Numbered from the stretch's first letter, positions 35,309-45,175 are shown. The stretch is DNA of 64,000 nt from CAYUYV01 sp964522525 (GCA_964522525.1 CAZFWG010000005.1:1-64000), one strand, 5' to 3'. Notes: a model not told the origin generated them from the sequence alone. Made by a program: numbers and translations.

Positions 35309-38300
35309 TGTCCGTCGCCCCCCGATCCAGGAGGATCGAGCCGCTCGGCCTCGGCGAGTTCCCGCGCCAAGGCTTCCGCCTGGGCGGCCCGGGGACGGCC
35401 CAGGCCCGCAATACCGAGATAAAGGACCGGCGTCAGAAATAAGGTGAAGATGGCGGCCAGACCAAGGCCGCCGAACACGGTCCACCCCACCGAGGCGCGG
35501 GCCTCGGCGCCCGCACCGCTGGCCAAAACGAGCGGCAAGGCACCGATCACCGTGGAGAACAAGGTCATGACGATGGGGCGCAAACGGATGGTCGCGGCCT
35601 CATAGACGGCCTCCCGAACGTTCCGCCCTTCCACCCGGAGCTGGTCGGCGAACTCCACCAGGAGAACGCCATTCTTGGCCATCAAACCGATCAGCATGAC
35701 GAGGCCGATTTGGGAGAAGATGTTGAGCGAGACGCCCGACAGGAAAAGGGCATAGATCGCCGCCGCAAGAGCGAAGGGCACCGACAACATGATCACGACG
35801 GGGCTTGTCAGGCTCTCGAACTGGGCCGTCAGAACCAGGAACACGATCACGAAAGCGAATGCATAGGTGAGCGCAAGTTCGTTGGTGGTCTCATCCAGGG
35901 TTGCCGCCGCGCCCTGGAGCAACAATTCGATGCCCTCCGGCAGGATTTCATCCGCCAACCGCTCAAGCTCGGCCACGGCGTCGGCCAACGGCACATCGTC
36001 GGCAATATCCGCATCGACCTCGATGGCCCGCCGCTGCGCGGTGCGGTCAAGTTCGGCCGCCACCCCTTCCTCGACAATCGTGGTCAGACTGGAGAGAGGA
36101 ATGAGGTCGCCGTTTCCCGACCGGACATAGAGATTGCGCAGATCCGTGGGGCTCGAGATCGCGCCGGTCTTCGACTCCAGGTAGATGGGGATGGCCTCGT
36201 TGCCGACATTCAGATCCACGACCTCGTCACCGCCGACCATGTAGCGCAAGGTCGCCGACAGTTCATCAAGCGACACACCCAGATCCGACGCCCGCCGACG
36301 ATCGATCCGGATCGACAGTTGGGGTTGAGTCGGCTGATAGGAAATTTGCGCATTAAACAGAAGGTCCGAACGCGTGTCGATGGCATCGGAAAGCGCGCGT
36401 GCTGCCTTGAAGATCATCGGATAGTCAGGGCCGGTCAGGGCGACCTCCAGGCCCGAACGACGACCACGTCCAACCTGCAAGCTGCCCCGCCCGAACACAC
36501 TGACCCGGGCGCCGGGAATCTGGCCCATGCGTCGCCGCAATTCGGCAATCAAGTCCTGTTGGCTGCGATCCCGTTGCGACCAGGGTGCCAGAGGCGCCGT
36601 CACGAAGACGATGTTGGGATCGAAACGACCAACCACGGTAAACAGGGATTGGATTTCCCCCGTCTCACGATAGGGGTCGAGGACGGCTTCGATGGCGTCC
36701 GACTGGCGCTGCATATAGTCAAGGCCCACACCGTCCGGACCCACTGCAAAGATGAAGACCACGCCGCGGTCTTCGGGCGGCAAGAGTTCCTGATCCAGTG
36801 CCGAATAAAGAAAGACGGCTCCTGCGGCGGTCCCGATGGACAGGGCAAGCGTGATGAGAGGCGCCCCCAAAGCCAGCCGAAGGAGCCGACCGTAGACATT
36901 TGTCAGAGAACGGCCAATCCGGCGCAGTGGCGTCTCGGCCGCATCATCGGTTGTCAGCGTCAGCCGCGCCGCCAAGGCGGGCACCAGGGTCAGGGCAACG
37001 AAGGATGAAATGACCACGGACAAAGCCAGCGTGAACCCGAATTCCCGGAACAGCCGCCCCGCCGTCGAGGGCAGGAAGGAAATCGGCACAAAGACCGCCA
37101 CCAGAACAACCGTGGTCGCGACAACGGCAAAGAAGACCTGCCGGGCGCCCAGGACGGCGGCCGCGCGCCGTCCATATCCCTTTGTCTGCAAGCGATGGAT
37201 ATTCTCCAGCACCACAATGGCGTCATCGACGATGAGGCCGGTGGCCAGGACGAGCGCAAGCAGGGTCAGCAGGTTGATCGAGAAGCCGGACAGCCAGATT
37301 CCGGCCAAGCTGCCGACCAGGGCCGCAGGGATGGCGGTGCTCGGAATGAGGGTTGCGCGCAGGGAGCCGATGAAAAGCCAGATCGTTGCGATGACGATCA
37401 AGACCGTCAATCCCAGACTGATCAGGACTTCCCGTACCGACCCTTGAATGAAAACAGCGTCATCGGATGAAACGACGATATCGATATCGTCAAAACGGGC
37501 ATTGAGGCGCGCCACCCGCGCTTTCACCAACTCGGAGATCTGGATGGTGTTGGACTGGGCCTGGCGAATGACGCCAAGCCCGATGATGGGCTGGCCATCG
37601 AGTTGGGTGAAGCTCGTCGCGTCGGCGGGCGCAAAAAAGGCTTCAGCGATATCGCCAACCCGGGTGCCATTGGAAATGATCACGTCCTTGATGCGTTCCG
37701 GAGTCGCGGCGGTGGCCTCGGCGCGGACAATGAGTTCCTGATCTTCCGAACGGAAACTGCCCACGGGCACGTCGAAGGGCGCCTGCTGAAGCGCGGTCAC
37801 CACATCACTGACCACCAGGCCAAAGCGGCTCATCCGCAAGGGATCGATGACCACACGCAGCTGACGCGCCCGGGCACCGAAAAGGGTGACCGTGGCAACC
37901 CCGTCGATGGTCTGGATCTCCGGCACAATGTCGTTTTCGATGATCCGGGTCAGTGCGGTCTCGTCATAGGTCGGCCCCACCACCGCAAGGGTCAGGATCG
38001 GGCTTGCATCGTCATCGGCTTTGGTGATCCGGACCTGTTCCGTGCGGTCGGGCAGATCGCGGGTGATCCGGCTCACGGCCTCACGCACGTCGGACGCCGC
38101 CGTATCCAGATCCGTACCGGGATTGAAATCGATCCGGATGCGGCTGTTGTTCTCCTCGCTTGAGGAGCGGATCTGACGCACGCCCGGCACCCTGGCGATG
38201 GCGCCCTCGATAATGCTGGTGACTTCCGCGTCCATGGTCTCGGGCGCGGCACCGGGCAGCGTGGCCGAGACCGTCACCCGGGGCCGGTCCACATCCGGCA

Positions 38301-38424
38301 GTTCCCGGACCTCAATGGCATAGACCGCGGCCAGTCCGGCAATCACCACCATCAGATTGAGGACGCCGGCCAAAAGCGGACGGCGCACCGACAAGGACGG
38401 AAGGTCGTCCCGATCGGCGGTCAT
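35305..38424 (-). CDS. RND efflux permease
   Basis: A 1039-residue RND pump of normal length with 12 membrane helices. SVRRPLLAGVLNLMVVIAG opens the first helix, GLIVDDAIVVLENIHR in TM4 contains the two proton-relay aspartates, and GLMAKNGVLLVEFADQ is the second-half counterpart. The sequence RELPDVDRPRV near residue 37 and the adaptor type suggest the MdtBC/MexF-like or acriflavine group; the substrate is unknown. It is coupled at both ends by 4-bp ATGA overlaps, upstream with the adaptor and downstream with the TolC-type channel, so subunit stoichiometry may be set by translation. Confidence 0.96.
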   Translation of the reverse strand: MTADRDDLPSLSVRRPLLAGVLNLMVVIAGLAAVYAIEVRELPDVDRPRVTVSATLPGAAPETMDAEVTSIIEGAIARVPGVRQIRSSSEENNSRIRIDFNPGTDLDTAASDVREAVSRITRDLPDRTEQVRITKADDDASPILTLAVVGPTYDETALTRIIENDIVPEIQTIDGVATVTLFGARARQLRVVIDPLRMSRFGLVVSDVVTALQQAPFDVPVGSFRSEDQELIVRAEATAATPERIKDVIISNGTRVGDIAEAFFAPADATSFTQLDGQPIIGLGVIRQAQSNTIQISELVKARVARLNARFDDIDIVVSSDDAVFIQGSVREVLISLGLTVLIVIATIWLFIGSLRATLIPSTAIPAALVGSLAGIWLSGFSINLLTLLALVLATGLIVDDAIVVLENIHRLQTKGYGRRAAAVLGARQVFFAVVATTVVLVAVFVPISFLPSTAGRLFREFGFTLALSVVISSFVALTLVPALAARLTLTTDDAAETPLRRIGRSLTNVYGRLLRLALGAPLITLALSIGTAAGAVFLYSALDQELLPPEDRGVVFIFAVGPDGVGLDYMQRQSDAIEAVLDPYRETGEIQSLFTVVGRFDPNIVFVTAPLAPWSQRDRSQQDLIAELRRRMGQIPGARVSVFGRGSLQVGRGRRSGLEVALTGPDYPMIFKAARALSDAIDTRSDLLFNAQISYQPTQPQLSIRIDRRRASDLGVSLDELSATLRYMVGGDEVVDLNVGNEAIPIYLESKTGAISSPTDLRNLYVRSGNGDLIPLSSLTTIVEEGVAAELDRTAQRRAIEVDADIADDVPLADAVAELERLADEILPEGIELLLQGAAATLDETTNELALTYAFAFVIVFLVLTAQFESLTSPVVIMLSVPFALAAAIYALFLSGVSLNIFSQIGLVMLIGLMAKNGVLLVEFADQLRVEGRNVREAVYEAATIRLRPIVMTLFSTVIGALPLVLASGAGAEARASVGWTVFGGLGLAAIFTLFLTPVLYLGIAGLGRPRAAQAEALARELAEAERLDPPGSGGDGQ

Positions 38425-39533
38425 GGCCGTTCCTCCTGGGCCGGTTCGGCAGAACCGTCGGGCACTCCAATGGCCTGGACGCGACTTCCCTGCCGGACCT
38501 TTTGAACGCCTTCAACCACGACCTGATCACCTTCGCCGAGGGCGCCGTCGACCAGCACGGTACCCTCGCGGCGGGCAACGATGGCCACAGGCTCCCGCTG
38601 CGCCTCGCCGTCGCGGATAGCCCACAGATAAGAGCCGTCGCTGCCCCAGAGGATCGCGACTTCCGGCACGGCGGGATAGGTCTGGCCGGGAAAGGCAACA
38701 TTGATCTCGAAGCTCATGCCCGGTCGCCAGATATCCTCTGCGTTGTCGAGCTCGGCTCGAACGGTGAAGGTGCGCCTTTGCGGCTCGATCTGGCTTGCGA
38801 CATAGACGACCGTGGCCTCAAGGCTGCGATCGGGCGCTGAAAAGGGCGTGGCGGTCACGGTCGTGCCAATGATCAAGCGTTGGAACGCCTGCTCCGGTGC
38901 CTCGAAGTCGATATAGAGGACTTCCCGGTCGTCGAGTTGGGTGATCACGGTTGTGGGCGTAATCCGGGCGCCGGGATCAACAGTCGTCAGCCCGACATGA
39001 CCGGCAAAGGGCGCGACGACCGTGCGTTGATCCTGGTTCTCCTGGGCCTGCTCAAGCTGGAGCTTTGCCGACTCCAGCGTGGTCCGCGCCTCGTCGATCT
39101 GAGAATCGGAGACTGCGCCCGTGTTCTCGATGCGGCGATACCGGGCCAGCAGCTGCTCGGCCACGCGCACGGACACCTCCGCGAGGCGGACCGCCAAACG
39201 TTCCCGGGTGTCCTCAAGGCGCAAAAGCGGCTGCCCGGCCTCGACGAAATCGCCGGCCTCGAAAAGCACCTCTGTGACCTCGCCCCCGGCTTCCGCATAA
39301 ATGGTCACGCTTGCCCGCGCGCGCGCCGTGCCGACCGCCTCGATCCGCATGACATCCTGGACAAGCTGCACGGTCTCGAGGCGCACGGACACCGGCCCAC
39401 CCCGGCCCCGGCGCCCTCCACCGCCGTTCTGCTCCTGACCACAGGCCAGGAGGACGAGCGCCGCCAACCCGACAAAAGCGCTTCGCCTGGCCCAGGTCAG
39501 TCTGGACTTATTCTGCCGCTCAAGCGTGGCCAA
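38421..39533 (-). CDS. RND efflux periplasmic adaptor lipoprotein
   Basis: A 370-residue AcrA/MdtA-type adaptor. Its best start is a TTG with AGGGGAAG upstream. From there a basic lead (LTWARRSAF) precedes a hydrophobic stretch and lipobox LLAC (C31), followed by a Gly/Arg linker. The lipoyl halves are VTEVLFEAGDFVEAGQPLLRL and VVAPFAGHVGLT (pattern), flanking a coiled-coil hairpin, with a beta-barrel behind. The frame remains open to 39995, but that region has no signal and reads as non-coding. The stop overlaps the permease start. First gene of a complete tripartite pump operon. Confidence 0.92.
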   Translation of the reverse strand: MATLERQNKSRLTWARRSAFVGLAALVLLACGQEQNGGGGRRGRGGPVSVRLETVQLVQDVMRIEAVGTARARASVTIYAEAGGEVTEVLFEAGDFVEAGQPLLRLEDTRERLAVRLAEVSVRVAEQLLARYRRIENTGAVSDSQIDEARTTLESAKLQLEQAQENQDQRTVVAPFAGHVGLTTVDPGARITPTTVITQLDDREVLYIDFEAPEQAFQRLIIGTTVTATPFSAPDRSLEATVVYVASQIEPQRRTFTVRAELDNAEDIWRPGMSFEINVAFPGQTYPAVPEVAILWGSDGSYLWAIRDGEAQREPVAIVARREGTVLVDGALGEGDQVVVEGVQKVRQGSRVQAIGVPDGSAEPAQEERP

Positions 39534-40143
39534 TGGGCTTCCCCTGTATCGGTGTTGTGTCCGCCCATGGCGTGACCGGATTGCCAAGACGCCGCTGTCC
39601 CCTTTTTCGTGCCTTGCCCCCGTGCCAGCCATGCACAAGGTCTGGCCATGCGGTTTCAGCCGTCCGGTCCCAACATGCATGGGCCTTCCCCCACACCATC
39701 GCAAAAAAATCGAAACCGTCCATGATGGAGGATGTCGCGCGTCTATCTCGGTGGCCACGTTGCGCGCTCCTCCCCGGCGGCGTTGCCGCTCCTCGGTTGT
39801 GGAGACAGGTATCGCGTCGCCAAGCATGACCAGACATGCGTTGACCTTGACGCAACAGGGGCTCGGGTGAAGGAACGGCCACATATCCATTTTATCTTTG
39901 TACCTTGTTTCTGGTTGTTGGGTTTCTGCGGTCTGGGCTTCCGGCATCCGGTTCTTGCGGCGCACGCCATTTGTCCGCGCCTCGAGAAATGACACGGCTC
40001 AAGGTATCGATATTCACGCGCTGGAAACGGAAACTCGACGAACGGCAAAGCTGAAACGCCGAACGGTCGCAATTGGGTGTTCAGCGGGCTGTAACGGCCG
40101 GGTATGATCCAAGGCAGGAAGTCTGGAAGACGGGTCGGGAACC
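39534..40143. other. 610-bp divergent region, RND operon / LytS-type kinase
   Basis: Presumed promoters for the minus-strand pump operon and the plus-strand two-component genes. I found no convincing gene, operator palindrome or RNA. The adaptor frame runs open to 39995, but its composition is unlike a protein. Confidence 0.5.
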
Positions 40144-41178
40144 GTGAACGTGATTGAGCACAAAAACACTTGGCAGCCGGATTATTGGAAGGTCCTCATC
40201 GTCTGTGGCTTGTACGTAACGGTGGAGGCGCTCTTTCTGCCGGCATTCGCACCGGAAAGCTGGCACGTTCGTCTCGAGCTGAACTCCATATTCATGCTGC
40301 TTTATCAGTCTGCGGTGGCCTTCGTCATTGCGTTTCCCCTGGCGGATGCGCAGTTGGCGAAGCAGCGCTATGCCGCATTTGCCTTCCTGTCACTCGGGAT
40401 CCTGGCCGCGTCGTCGCTTCTTCTCGAGTTCGTCATCGATCCCCTGCTCTTTGGTGGCAAGATCATCCCGGTCGTGACTTATATCCGTCTCGTCGAAGGC
40501 GGCACCATTGCCCTCCTGCTCATGGCCGTCAGGCTCTTGTCCCATCGCCGCCGGAACGAGCACCGGCTCGCCGAACTAGAAAGAGCGAACATCGAGGCCG
40601 AACTCCAAGTTCTGCGGGCTCAAATCAACCCCCATGTCTTGTTCAATGCCCTGAACAACATCTATTCCCATGCCCTCCACAAATCGGAACAGACACCGCA
40701 CCTTATCCTCAAACTTGCCGATATGCTCAGATACATGATCTATGATTGCGCCGAAGACGAGGTATCCCTGGAAAAGGAGATCGCTTTCCTGTCTGACTAT
40801 GTCGAGGTTCAGACCATGTCGCTTGACGATCGGGGCGCCGTTGACTTCAAGCTGAAAGGCGACATCGTCGGCAAACGGATCGCGCCGTTCCTTCTGATTC
40901 CGCTCGTGGAAAACTGTTTCAAGCATAGCCTCGACACCCTCGATCATGGGATCGACATCGATATCAACCTGGAGGCGTCGGGCGGTCGGCTGCGGCTCGA
41001 CTGTTCGAACACTTTCGATCCGCAATCCGACAAAGACGGTCGCAATCGAGGCGCTGGCATCGGACTGGCCAATGTGAGGCGCCGGCTGGAATTGCTGTTC
41101 GACACGAATTTCGCGTTGGATCTGTCACCCCGCGGTGCACGGTTCCACGCTCACCTTGATGTGCCGGTGCGCTCATGA
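40144..41178 (+). CDS. LytS-type sensor histidine kinase
   Basis: A 344-residue membrane histidine kinase of the His_kinase/LytS type. Four hydrophobic helices occupy about residues 17-132, followed by a coiled linker (ELERANIEAELQVLRAQ). The phospho-acceptor is H164 in NPHVLFNALNNIYSHAL; the usual motif is PHFLFN, so Phe is replaced by Val. The ATPase domain shows PLVENCFKHSLD (N box) and GAGIGLANVRRRL (G box). No extracytoplasmic sensor domain is present, so the signal is likely sensed in the membrane. GTG codons at 40144 and 40150 are both possible. It overlaps the response regulator by 4 bp. Confidence 0.9.
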   Translation: MNVIEHKNTWQPDYWKVLIVCGLYVTVEALFLPAFAPESWHVRLELNSIFMLLYQSAVAFVIAFPLADAQLAKQRYAAFAFLSLGILAASSLLLEFVIDPLLFGGKIIPVVTYIRLVEGGTIALLLMAVRLLSHRRRNEHRLAELERANIEAELQVLRAQINPHVLFNALNNIYSHALHKSEQTPHLILKLADMLRYMIYDCAEDEVSLEKEIAFLSDYVEVQTMSLDDRGAVDFKLKGDIVGKRIAPFLLIPLVENCFKHSLDTLDHGIDIDINLEASGGRLRLDCSNTFDPQSDKDGRNRGAGIGLANVRRRLELLFDTNFALDLSPRGARFHAHLDVPVRS

Positions 41179-41888
41179 AGCGTTTGAGATGCGCCATTCT
41201 CGAAGATCAACGCCCTGCGCAGAAGATACTGATTAAATATATTGCCGATGCGGATTCCCTTGACCTTGAAGGCGTCTATGGCTCTGCACCGGAGGCGGCA
41301 AGCGCCCTTCCCGCCGCTGGCGTCGACGTCCTCTTCCTGGATTTGCACCTGCCCAAAATGGATGGCTTCCCTTTCCTAAAGACGCTTTCTCAGCCCCCCT
41401 TGATCATTGTGACCACTGCGGATGCCGATCAGGCCCTGGAGGGTTATGCCCACAATGTTGTCGACTATCTGTTGAAGCCGTTTTCCTTCGATCGTTTTCT
41501 TCAGGCGGTAGAAAAGGCACGTCAGCGCCGGAACGAAACCACATCTGTAGTAAAACGATCAGAACAAAAATCATCAACCGACGATTTGTTCATCAAAAGT
41601 AATGGCGAAATCCGGCGGGTCGTCGTCGACCAGATTCAGTTCATCCGGTCCGAAAGTGACTATGTCGAACTCTTTACGACCAAGGAAAGATTCTACTTCG
41701 CCCGAGCCCTTCGTTCGCTCCTCACGGAACTGCCGGGAAGCCATTTCGTCCGCGTTCATAAATCATATGTCGTCAATATCCGGTACATCACCCGCATTGT
41801 CGGGACGGAGATCCATATTGGAGGAACGACAGTGCCGATCGGAAGGAGCTACAGGGAGCCTTTCCTGCAAAAGATCAGCATCGGTTAG
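41175..41888 (+). CDS. LytTR-family response regulator
   Basis: A 237-residue response regulator. The receiver domain (about 1-120) has acidic residues E10/D11 and phospho-acceptor D56 in LFLDLHLPKMDG, with the conserved Lys in LLKPFSF. The C-terminal LytTR DNA-binding domain begins near DLFIKSNGEIRRV and contains IRSESDYVELFTT, then HFVRVHKSYVVN. The ATG overlaps the kinase stop (ATGA), so the pair is coupled. Targets are not shown; the downstream KefF-like/antiporter genes are over 600 bp away, and the divergent RND operon is another candidate. Confidence 0.93.
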   Translation: MKRLRCAILEDQRPAQKILIKYIADADSLDLEGVYGSAPEAASALPAAGVDVLFLDLHLPKMDGFPFLKTLSQPPLIIVTTADADQALEGYAHNVVDYLLKPFSFDRFLQAVEKARQRRNETTSVVKRSEQKSSTDDLFIKSNGEIRRVVVDQIQFIRSESDYVELFTTKERFYFARALRSLLTELPGSHFVRVHKSYVVNIRYITRIVGTEIHIGGTTVPIGRSYREPFLQKISIG

Positions 41889-42536
41889 AATGTCTCGCAG
41901 CGCAGTCTGTTTTGTCTTCGGACAGAAGGCAAAGCCCGCCAGGGACTCTCAAGAGGATCCCTTCCGACCCTCCCGAAGGGCACGACCTGCCTGATCCAAG
42001 CAGTGCTCAAGATTCGCCGAAATATGGTTCCGGTTCGTGGTGCCGTCATCGGCCGTGCACAAAGCATTGAATCGATCTCCGGGGCAGTTGGAACACGAGG
42101 GCACCAAGTGGTGCATTAGACCTCCCGAGACAAATCTTGAGCTTGTCCTCGGCCGGTCCTGCTTTTTCTCAGATCGTCTCCGGAGCAATCCAATAGGAGT
42201 AGGTCGACATGCGACCGGTCTCGCCACTGAGATCGATCGGTTCAAAACGCAGATCGGCCGAACCGTCAAAATCATTGAAAAAACGAAATCCTGCTGCGTC
42301 CCCGCAACAACGCGCGTTCCTGAGAAGGAGACATCCGGTGCATGTGCACTGGCAAAGACGTTAGCGCCGCAACGTGATCGCGACGGGACCGGTTTCCTTG
42401 ACGTTTACCGGCCCTCAACGCCGAACCCAGATAAACTGAATGACGGGAAGATCCAACCCGGCCATAACTGTCAGCGACGTCATCGAAGATCCAGGGCAAA
42501 TCAGCCCAGAGTGTCCTGGCGAGAGCGGAGAGACAG
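41889..42536. other. 648-bp region upstream of the kefF-like gene
   Basis: No gene I can support. Both strands have open stretches of about 100 codons or more, but none has a recognisable domain or a good ribosome site. LytTR-type direct repeats were not evident by eye. The promoter of the KefF-like/antiporter operon should lie at the right end. Confidence 0.45.
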
Positions 42537-43148
42537 TTGGCAAACTTATTGGTCTACTACGTGCATCCCGGTCAGCGATTTTCGCGGGCGAACAAGGCCA
42601 TGGCGGACGCCGCACGCCGGATCGCCGACATCGGCTTTGTTGATCTTTATGCCGAGTATCCGCGCCATAATATCGATGTCGACACAGAGCAGAACCGGCT
42701 TCTCGATCATGATGTGGTGCTTTTTCAGTTTCCCCTCTTCTGGTATTCGACGCCGTCACTGCTGAAGGAATGGCTCGACCTGGTTCTCGAACACGGATTT
42801 GCCTATGGCAGCGGGGGCGACCGACTGGCCGGCAAAACCTTGATGCTGGCCATCACGGCGGCCGGACCCGCCGACGCCTACACCCCGTCAGGGTACCAAC
42901 ACTATCCGCTGCGTACCTTCCTCACGCCCCTGGAACAGATGGCCCGCCTCTGCAGAATGTCCTTCTCCGCGCCTTATGTGCTCCATGCTTCCCTTAAAGC
43001 TCCAGAGTCCGGTGAAATCACACCACATACGGAGGGATATGTGCGGCTCCTGAAGGCAGTTCGGGACGACCAATATGATTTCAACACGGCCGTTGACCGG
43101 GACATTATAACCTATGCGGATCTTCCCAGTCTTTTGCAAGGAGCCTGA
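42537..43148 (+). CDS. KefF/KefG-like NAD(P)H:quinone oxidoreductase
   Basis: A 203-residue flavodoxin-fold oxidoreductase of the NQO1/KefF/KefG type. Family blocks are LVYYVHPGQRFSRAN, DLYAEYP, VLFQFPLFWYSTPSLLKEWLD and FAYGSGGDRLAGKTL. KefF-type proteins bind and activate Kef antiporters and reduce quinones or electrophiles. The start is a TTG with GCGGAG upstream. It ends 3 bp before the Kef-type antiporter gene, so the two form a functional pair, probably cytosolic face of the inner membrane, that responds to electrophile stress (established for E. coli Kef; inferred here). Confidence 0.93.
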   Translation: MANLLVYYVHPGQRFSRANKAMADAARRIADIGFVDLYAEYPRHNIDVDTEQNRLLDHDVVLFQFPLFWYSTPSLLKEWLDLVLEHGFAYGSGGDRLAGKTLMLAITAAGPADAYTPSGYQHYPLRTFLTPLEQMARLCRMSFSAPYVLHASLKAPESGEITPHTEGYVRLLKAVRDDQYDFNTAVDRDIITYADLPSLLQGA

Positions 43149-43151
43149 TCC

Positions 43152-45122
43152 ATGACCGACATCCTTTTCCTTGCATTCATGTTCCTCTGTGCGGGCGTCA
43201 TTGCCGTGCCGATCGCTTCTCGTCTCGGTCTGGGTTCGGTCCTCGGTTACCTCATCGCCGGCATCGGGCTGAGTCCCCTCCTCGCAAGCTTCAATGTCGA
43301 CGTTGTCGCGATCCAACATTTCGCCGAGTTCGGTGTGGTGATGATGCTCTTTCTGGTCGGATTGGAGCTGGAGCCAAAACTCCTATGGGAGATGCGCGGC
43401 AGGCTTCTCGGGCTTGGCGGACTACAGGTGACGGCGACAGCCGCAGCCGTCATGGCCGGGGCCATGGTCTTGGGTCAGCCTTGGACCATCGCTCTCGCCA
43501 TTGGCCTCGTCTTCGCGCTCTCCTCGACGGCGATCGTTTTGCAGACCCTGAACGAGAAGGGCCTGATGAAAAGCGATGGCGGCCAGGCCAGCTTTTCCGT
43601 ACTCCTCTTTCAGGACATCGCGGTCATTCCCATGCTGGCCTTCATTCCGCTCCTGGCGATGCCGGAACTGATGGATGTCGGCGCCACGGTGGCCGAGGGT
43701 CACCATGGTCCTGAGGCGGATCATGGGGGGGATGACGGGCATGAGAGCGGCATGAGTCTCGTGGCCGGCCTGAACGGGTGGCAGACGGCGCTTGTGACGA
43801 TTGGTGCCGTGGGGGCCGTCGTTCTTGGGGGGATCTATCTGACCGGCCCCGTTTTCCGCTTCATCGCCATGGCCGGCTTGCGCGAACTCTTCACGGCGGC
43901 GGCCTTGATGTTCGTGGTGGGCATCGCGTTGCTCATGTCCCTTGTCGGTCTCTCGCCGGCCCTCGGGACGTTCCTCGCCGGGGTCGTTCTGGCCAATAGC
44001 GAATACCGACATGAACTGGAAAGTGATGTCGACCCGTTCCGTGGGCTGTTGCTTGGCCTGTTTTTCATGACCGTTGGCGCGAGCATCGACTTCGACCTGT
44101 TGTTCGCGGATTTCGGCTCGATCCTGTCGCTCACACTTGGGCTGATGGCTTTGAAACTCGCCGTGTTGCTCGCACTCGGCCACATGTTTCGCCTTGAGGG
44201 ATCCGACCGATGGCTGATCGGTCTGGGCCTCGCGCAAGCCGGCGAATTCGGCTTCGTGCTGCTGTCTTTCACGGTTGCCAATCAGGTGATCCCCCAAAGC
44301 GTCGCGGACCAGCTTCTGCTCATCGTTGCCCTGTCCATGCTTCTCACCCCGGCACTCTTCATTCTGTATGAACGCGTTGTTTCACCGCGCTTCACTGCGC
44401 TTCAGGAAGGAGAAGCGGACGCGATCGAGGAACCCGGGGACATCATCATTGCAGGCCATGGTCGCTTTGGTGGCATCATCAATCGTATGCTGAGGGCGGC
44501 GGGCTTCACGCCGACGGTCCTTGATTTCAGTTCCGAGCATCTGGAGGTCCTGCGCCGCTTTGGTCTCAGGGTGTATTTCGGGGACGCCAGCCGGCCCGAT
44601 CTTCTGCATGCCGCTGGTATTGAAAAGGCAAGGCTCCTGATCGTGGCCATCGATGGACAGAGTCAGATAACGGAACTCGTGCGCCATGTCCGACAGACCT
44701 ATCCCGACGTCTGGATCATCGCCCGCGCCGTCAACCGGTTTCATGTCTACGAGCTCTATGCCGCCGGATGCCGCGATATCATCCGCGACACATTTGACAG
44801 CAGCGTAAGGGCCGGACGATCAGCCTATGAGGCCCTGGGCATCCATCCCTTCGATGCCGAGCAACTGGCCCGCAAGTTTTCTGAGGATGACCGTTTCATC
44901 CTGGCCCAGATGGCCGAAGTCTATGACCCGGAGATCCCGAACCATGAGAACCCGGCTTATGTTGAACGGATGAAGGCATTCATGGAAGAGCGCGAGGCCC
45001 AACTCTGCAGCAACAGCCGGGCCTTTGCAACGCGTACGGAACGGGGGTGGGCCCCACCCTCAGCCAATGACGTCGAGACAGAAAAGGCCAGACATGAAAG
45101 CGCGAAAGTGACGCAGCAATGA
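43152..45122 (+). CDS. Kef-type monovalent cation:proton antiporter with histidine-rich loop
   Basis: A 656-residue CPA2 antiporter. About 12 membrane helices occupy residues 1-405, including SSTAIVLQTLNEKG and VLLFQDIAVIPML (the ion-path Gln-Asp). An RCK/TrkA-N domain follows (IIIAGHGRFGG, then YFGDASRPDLL), which in Kef proteins binds NAD(H)/glutathione adducts and gates K+ efflux. An unusual loop at 182-200 holds H184, H185, H191, H197 and several Asp/Glu, resembling a metal-binding spacer. It is preceded by its KefF-like partner. K+ is the likely substrate, but Na+ cannot be excluded. Confidence 0.94.
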   Translation: MTDILFLAFMFLCAGVIAVPIASRLGLGSVLGYLIAGIGLSPLLASFNVDVVAIQHFAEFGVVMMLFLVGLELEPKLLWEMRGRLLGLGGLQVTATAAAVMAGAMVLGQPWTIALAIGLVFALSSTAIVLQTLNEKGLMKSDGGQASFSVLLFQDIAVIPMLAFIPLLAMPELMDVGATVAEGHHGPEADHGGDDGHESGMSLVAGLNGWQTALVTIGAVGAVVLGGIYLTGPVFRFIAMAGLRELFTAAALMFVVGIALLMSLVGLSPALGTFLAGVVLANSEYRHELESDVDPFRGLLLGLFFMTVGASIDFDLLFADFGSILSLTLGLMALKLAVLLALGHMFRLEGSDRWLIGLGLAQAGEFGFVLLSFTVANQVIPQSVADQLLLIVALSMLLTPALFILYERVVSPRFTALQEGEADAIEEPGDIIIAGHGRFGGIINRMLRAAGFTPTVLDFSSEHLEVLRRFGLRVYFGDASRPDLLHAAGIEKARLLIVAIDGQSQITELVRHVRQTYPDVWIIARAVNRFHVYELYAAGCRDIIRDTFDSSVRAGRSAYEALGIHPFDAEQLARKFSEDDRFILAQMAEVYDPEIPNHENPAYVERMKAFMEEREAQLCSNSRAFATRTERGWAPPSANDVETEKARHESAKVTQQ

Positions 45123-45140
45123 ACAGTGTCGAACGCCGCG

Positions 45141-45175
45141 AAACAAAAGGAGCACGGCCTTGCGGCCGCGCTCCT
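45141..45175. terminator. Bidirectional intrinsic terminator
   Basis: AGGAGCACGGCC (45148-45159) pairs with GGCCGCGCTCCT (45164-45175) through 11 of 12 positions around loop TTGC. On the minus strand a T-rich tract follows (complement of 45141-45147). It separates the convergent antiporter and amidohydrolase genes. Confidence 0.75.

Noticed and set aside
35710..37008. Plus-strand open frame of over 400 codons
   Set aside because: Antisense shadow of the RND permease in GC-rich DNA.
39534..39995. N-terminal extension of the RND adaptor
   Set aside because: The in-frame upstream part has no signal features and atypical composition; a TTG with a ribosome site opens directly into the lipoprotein signal.
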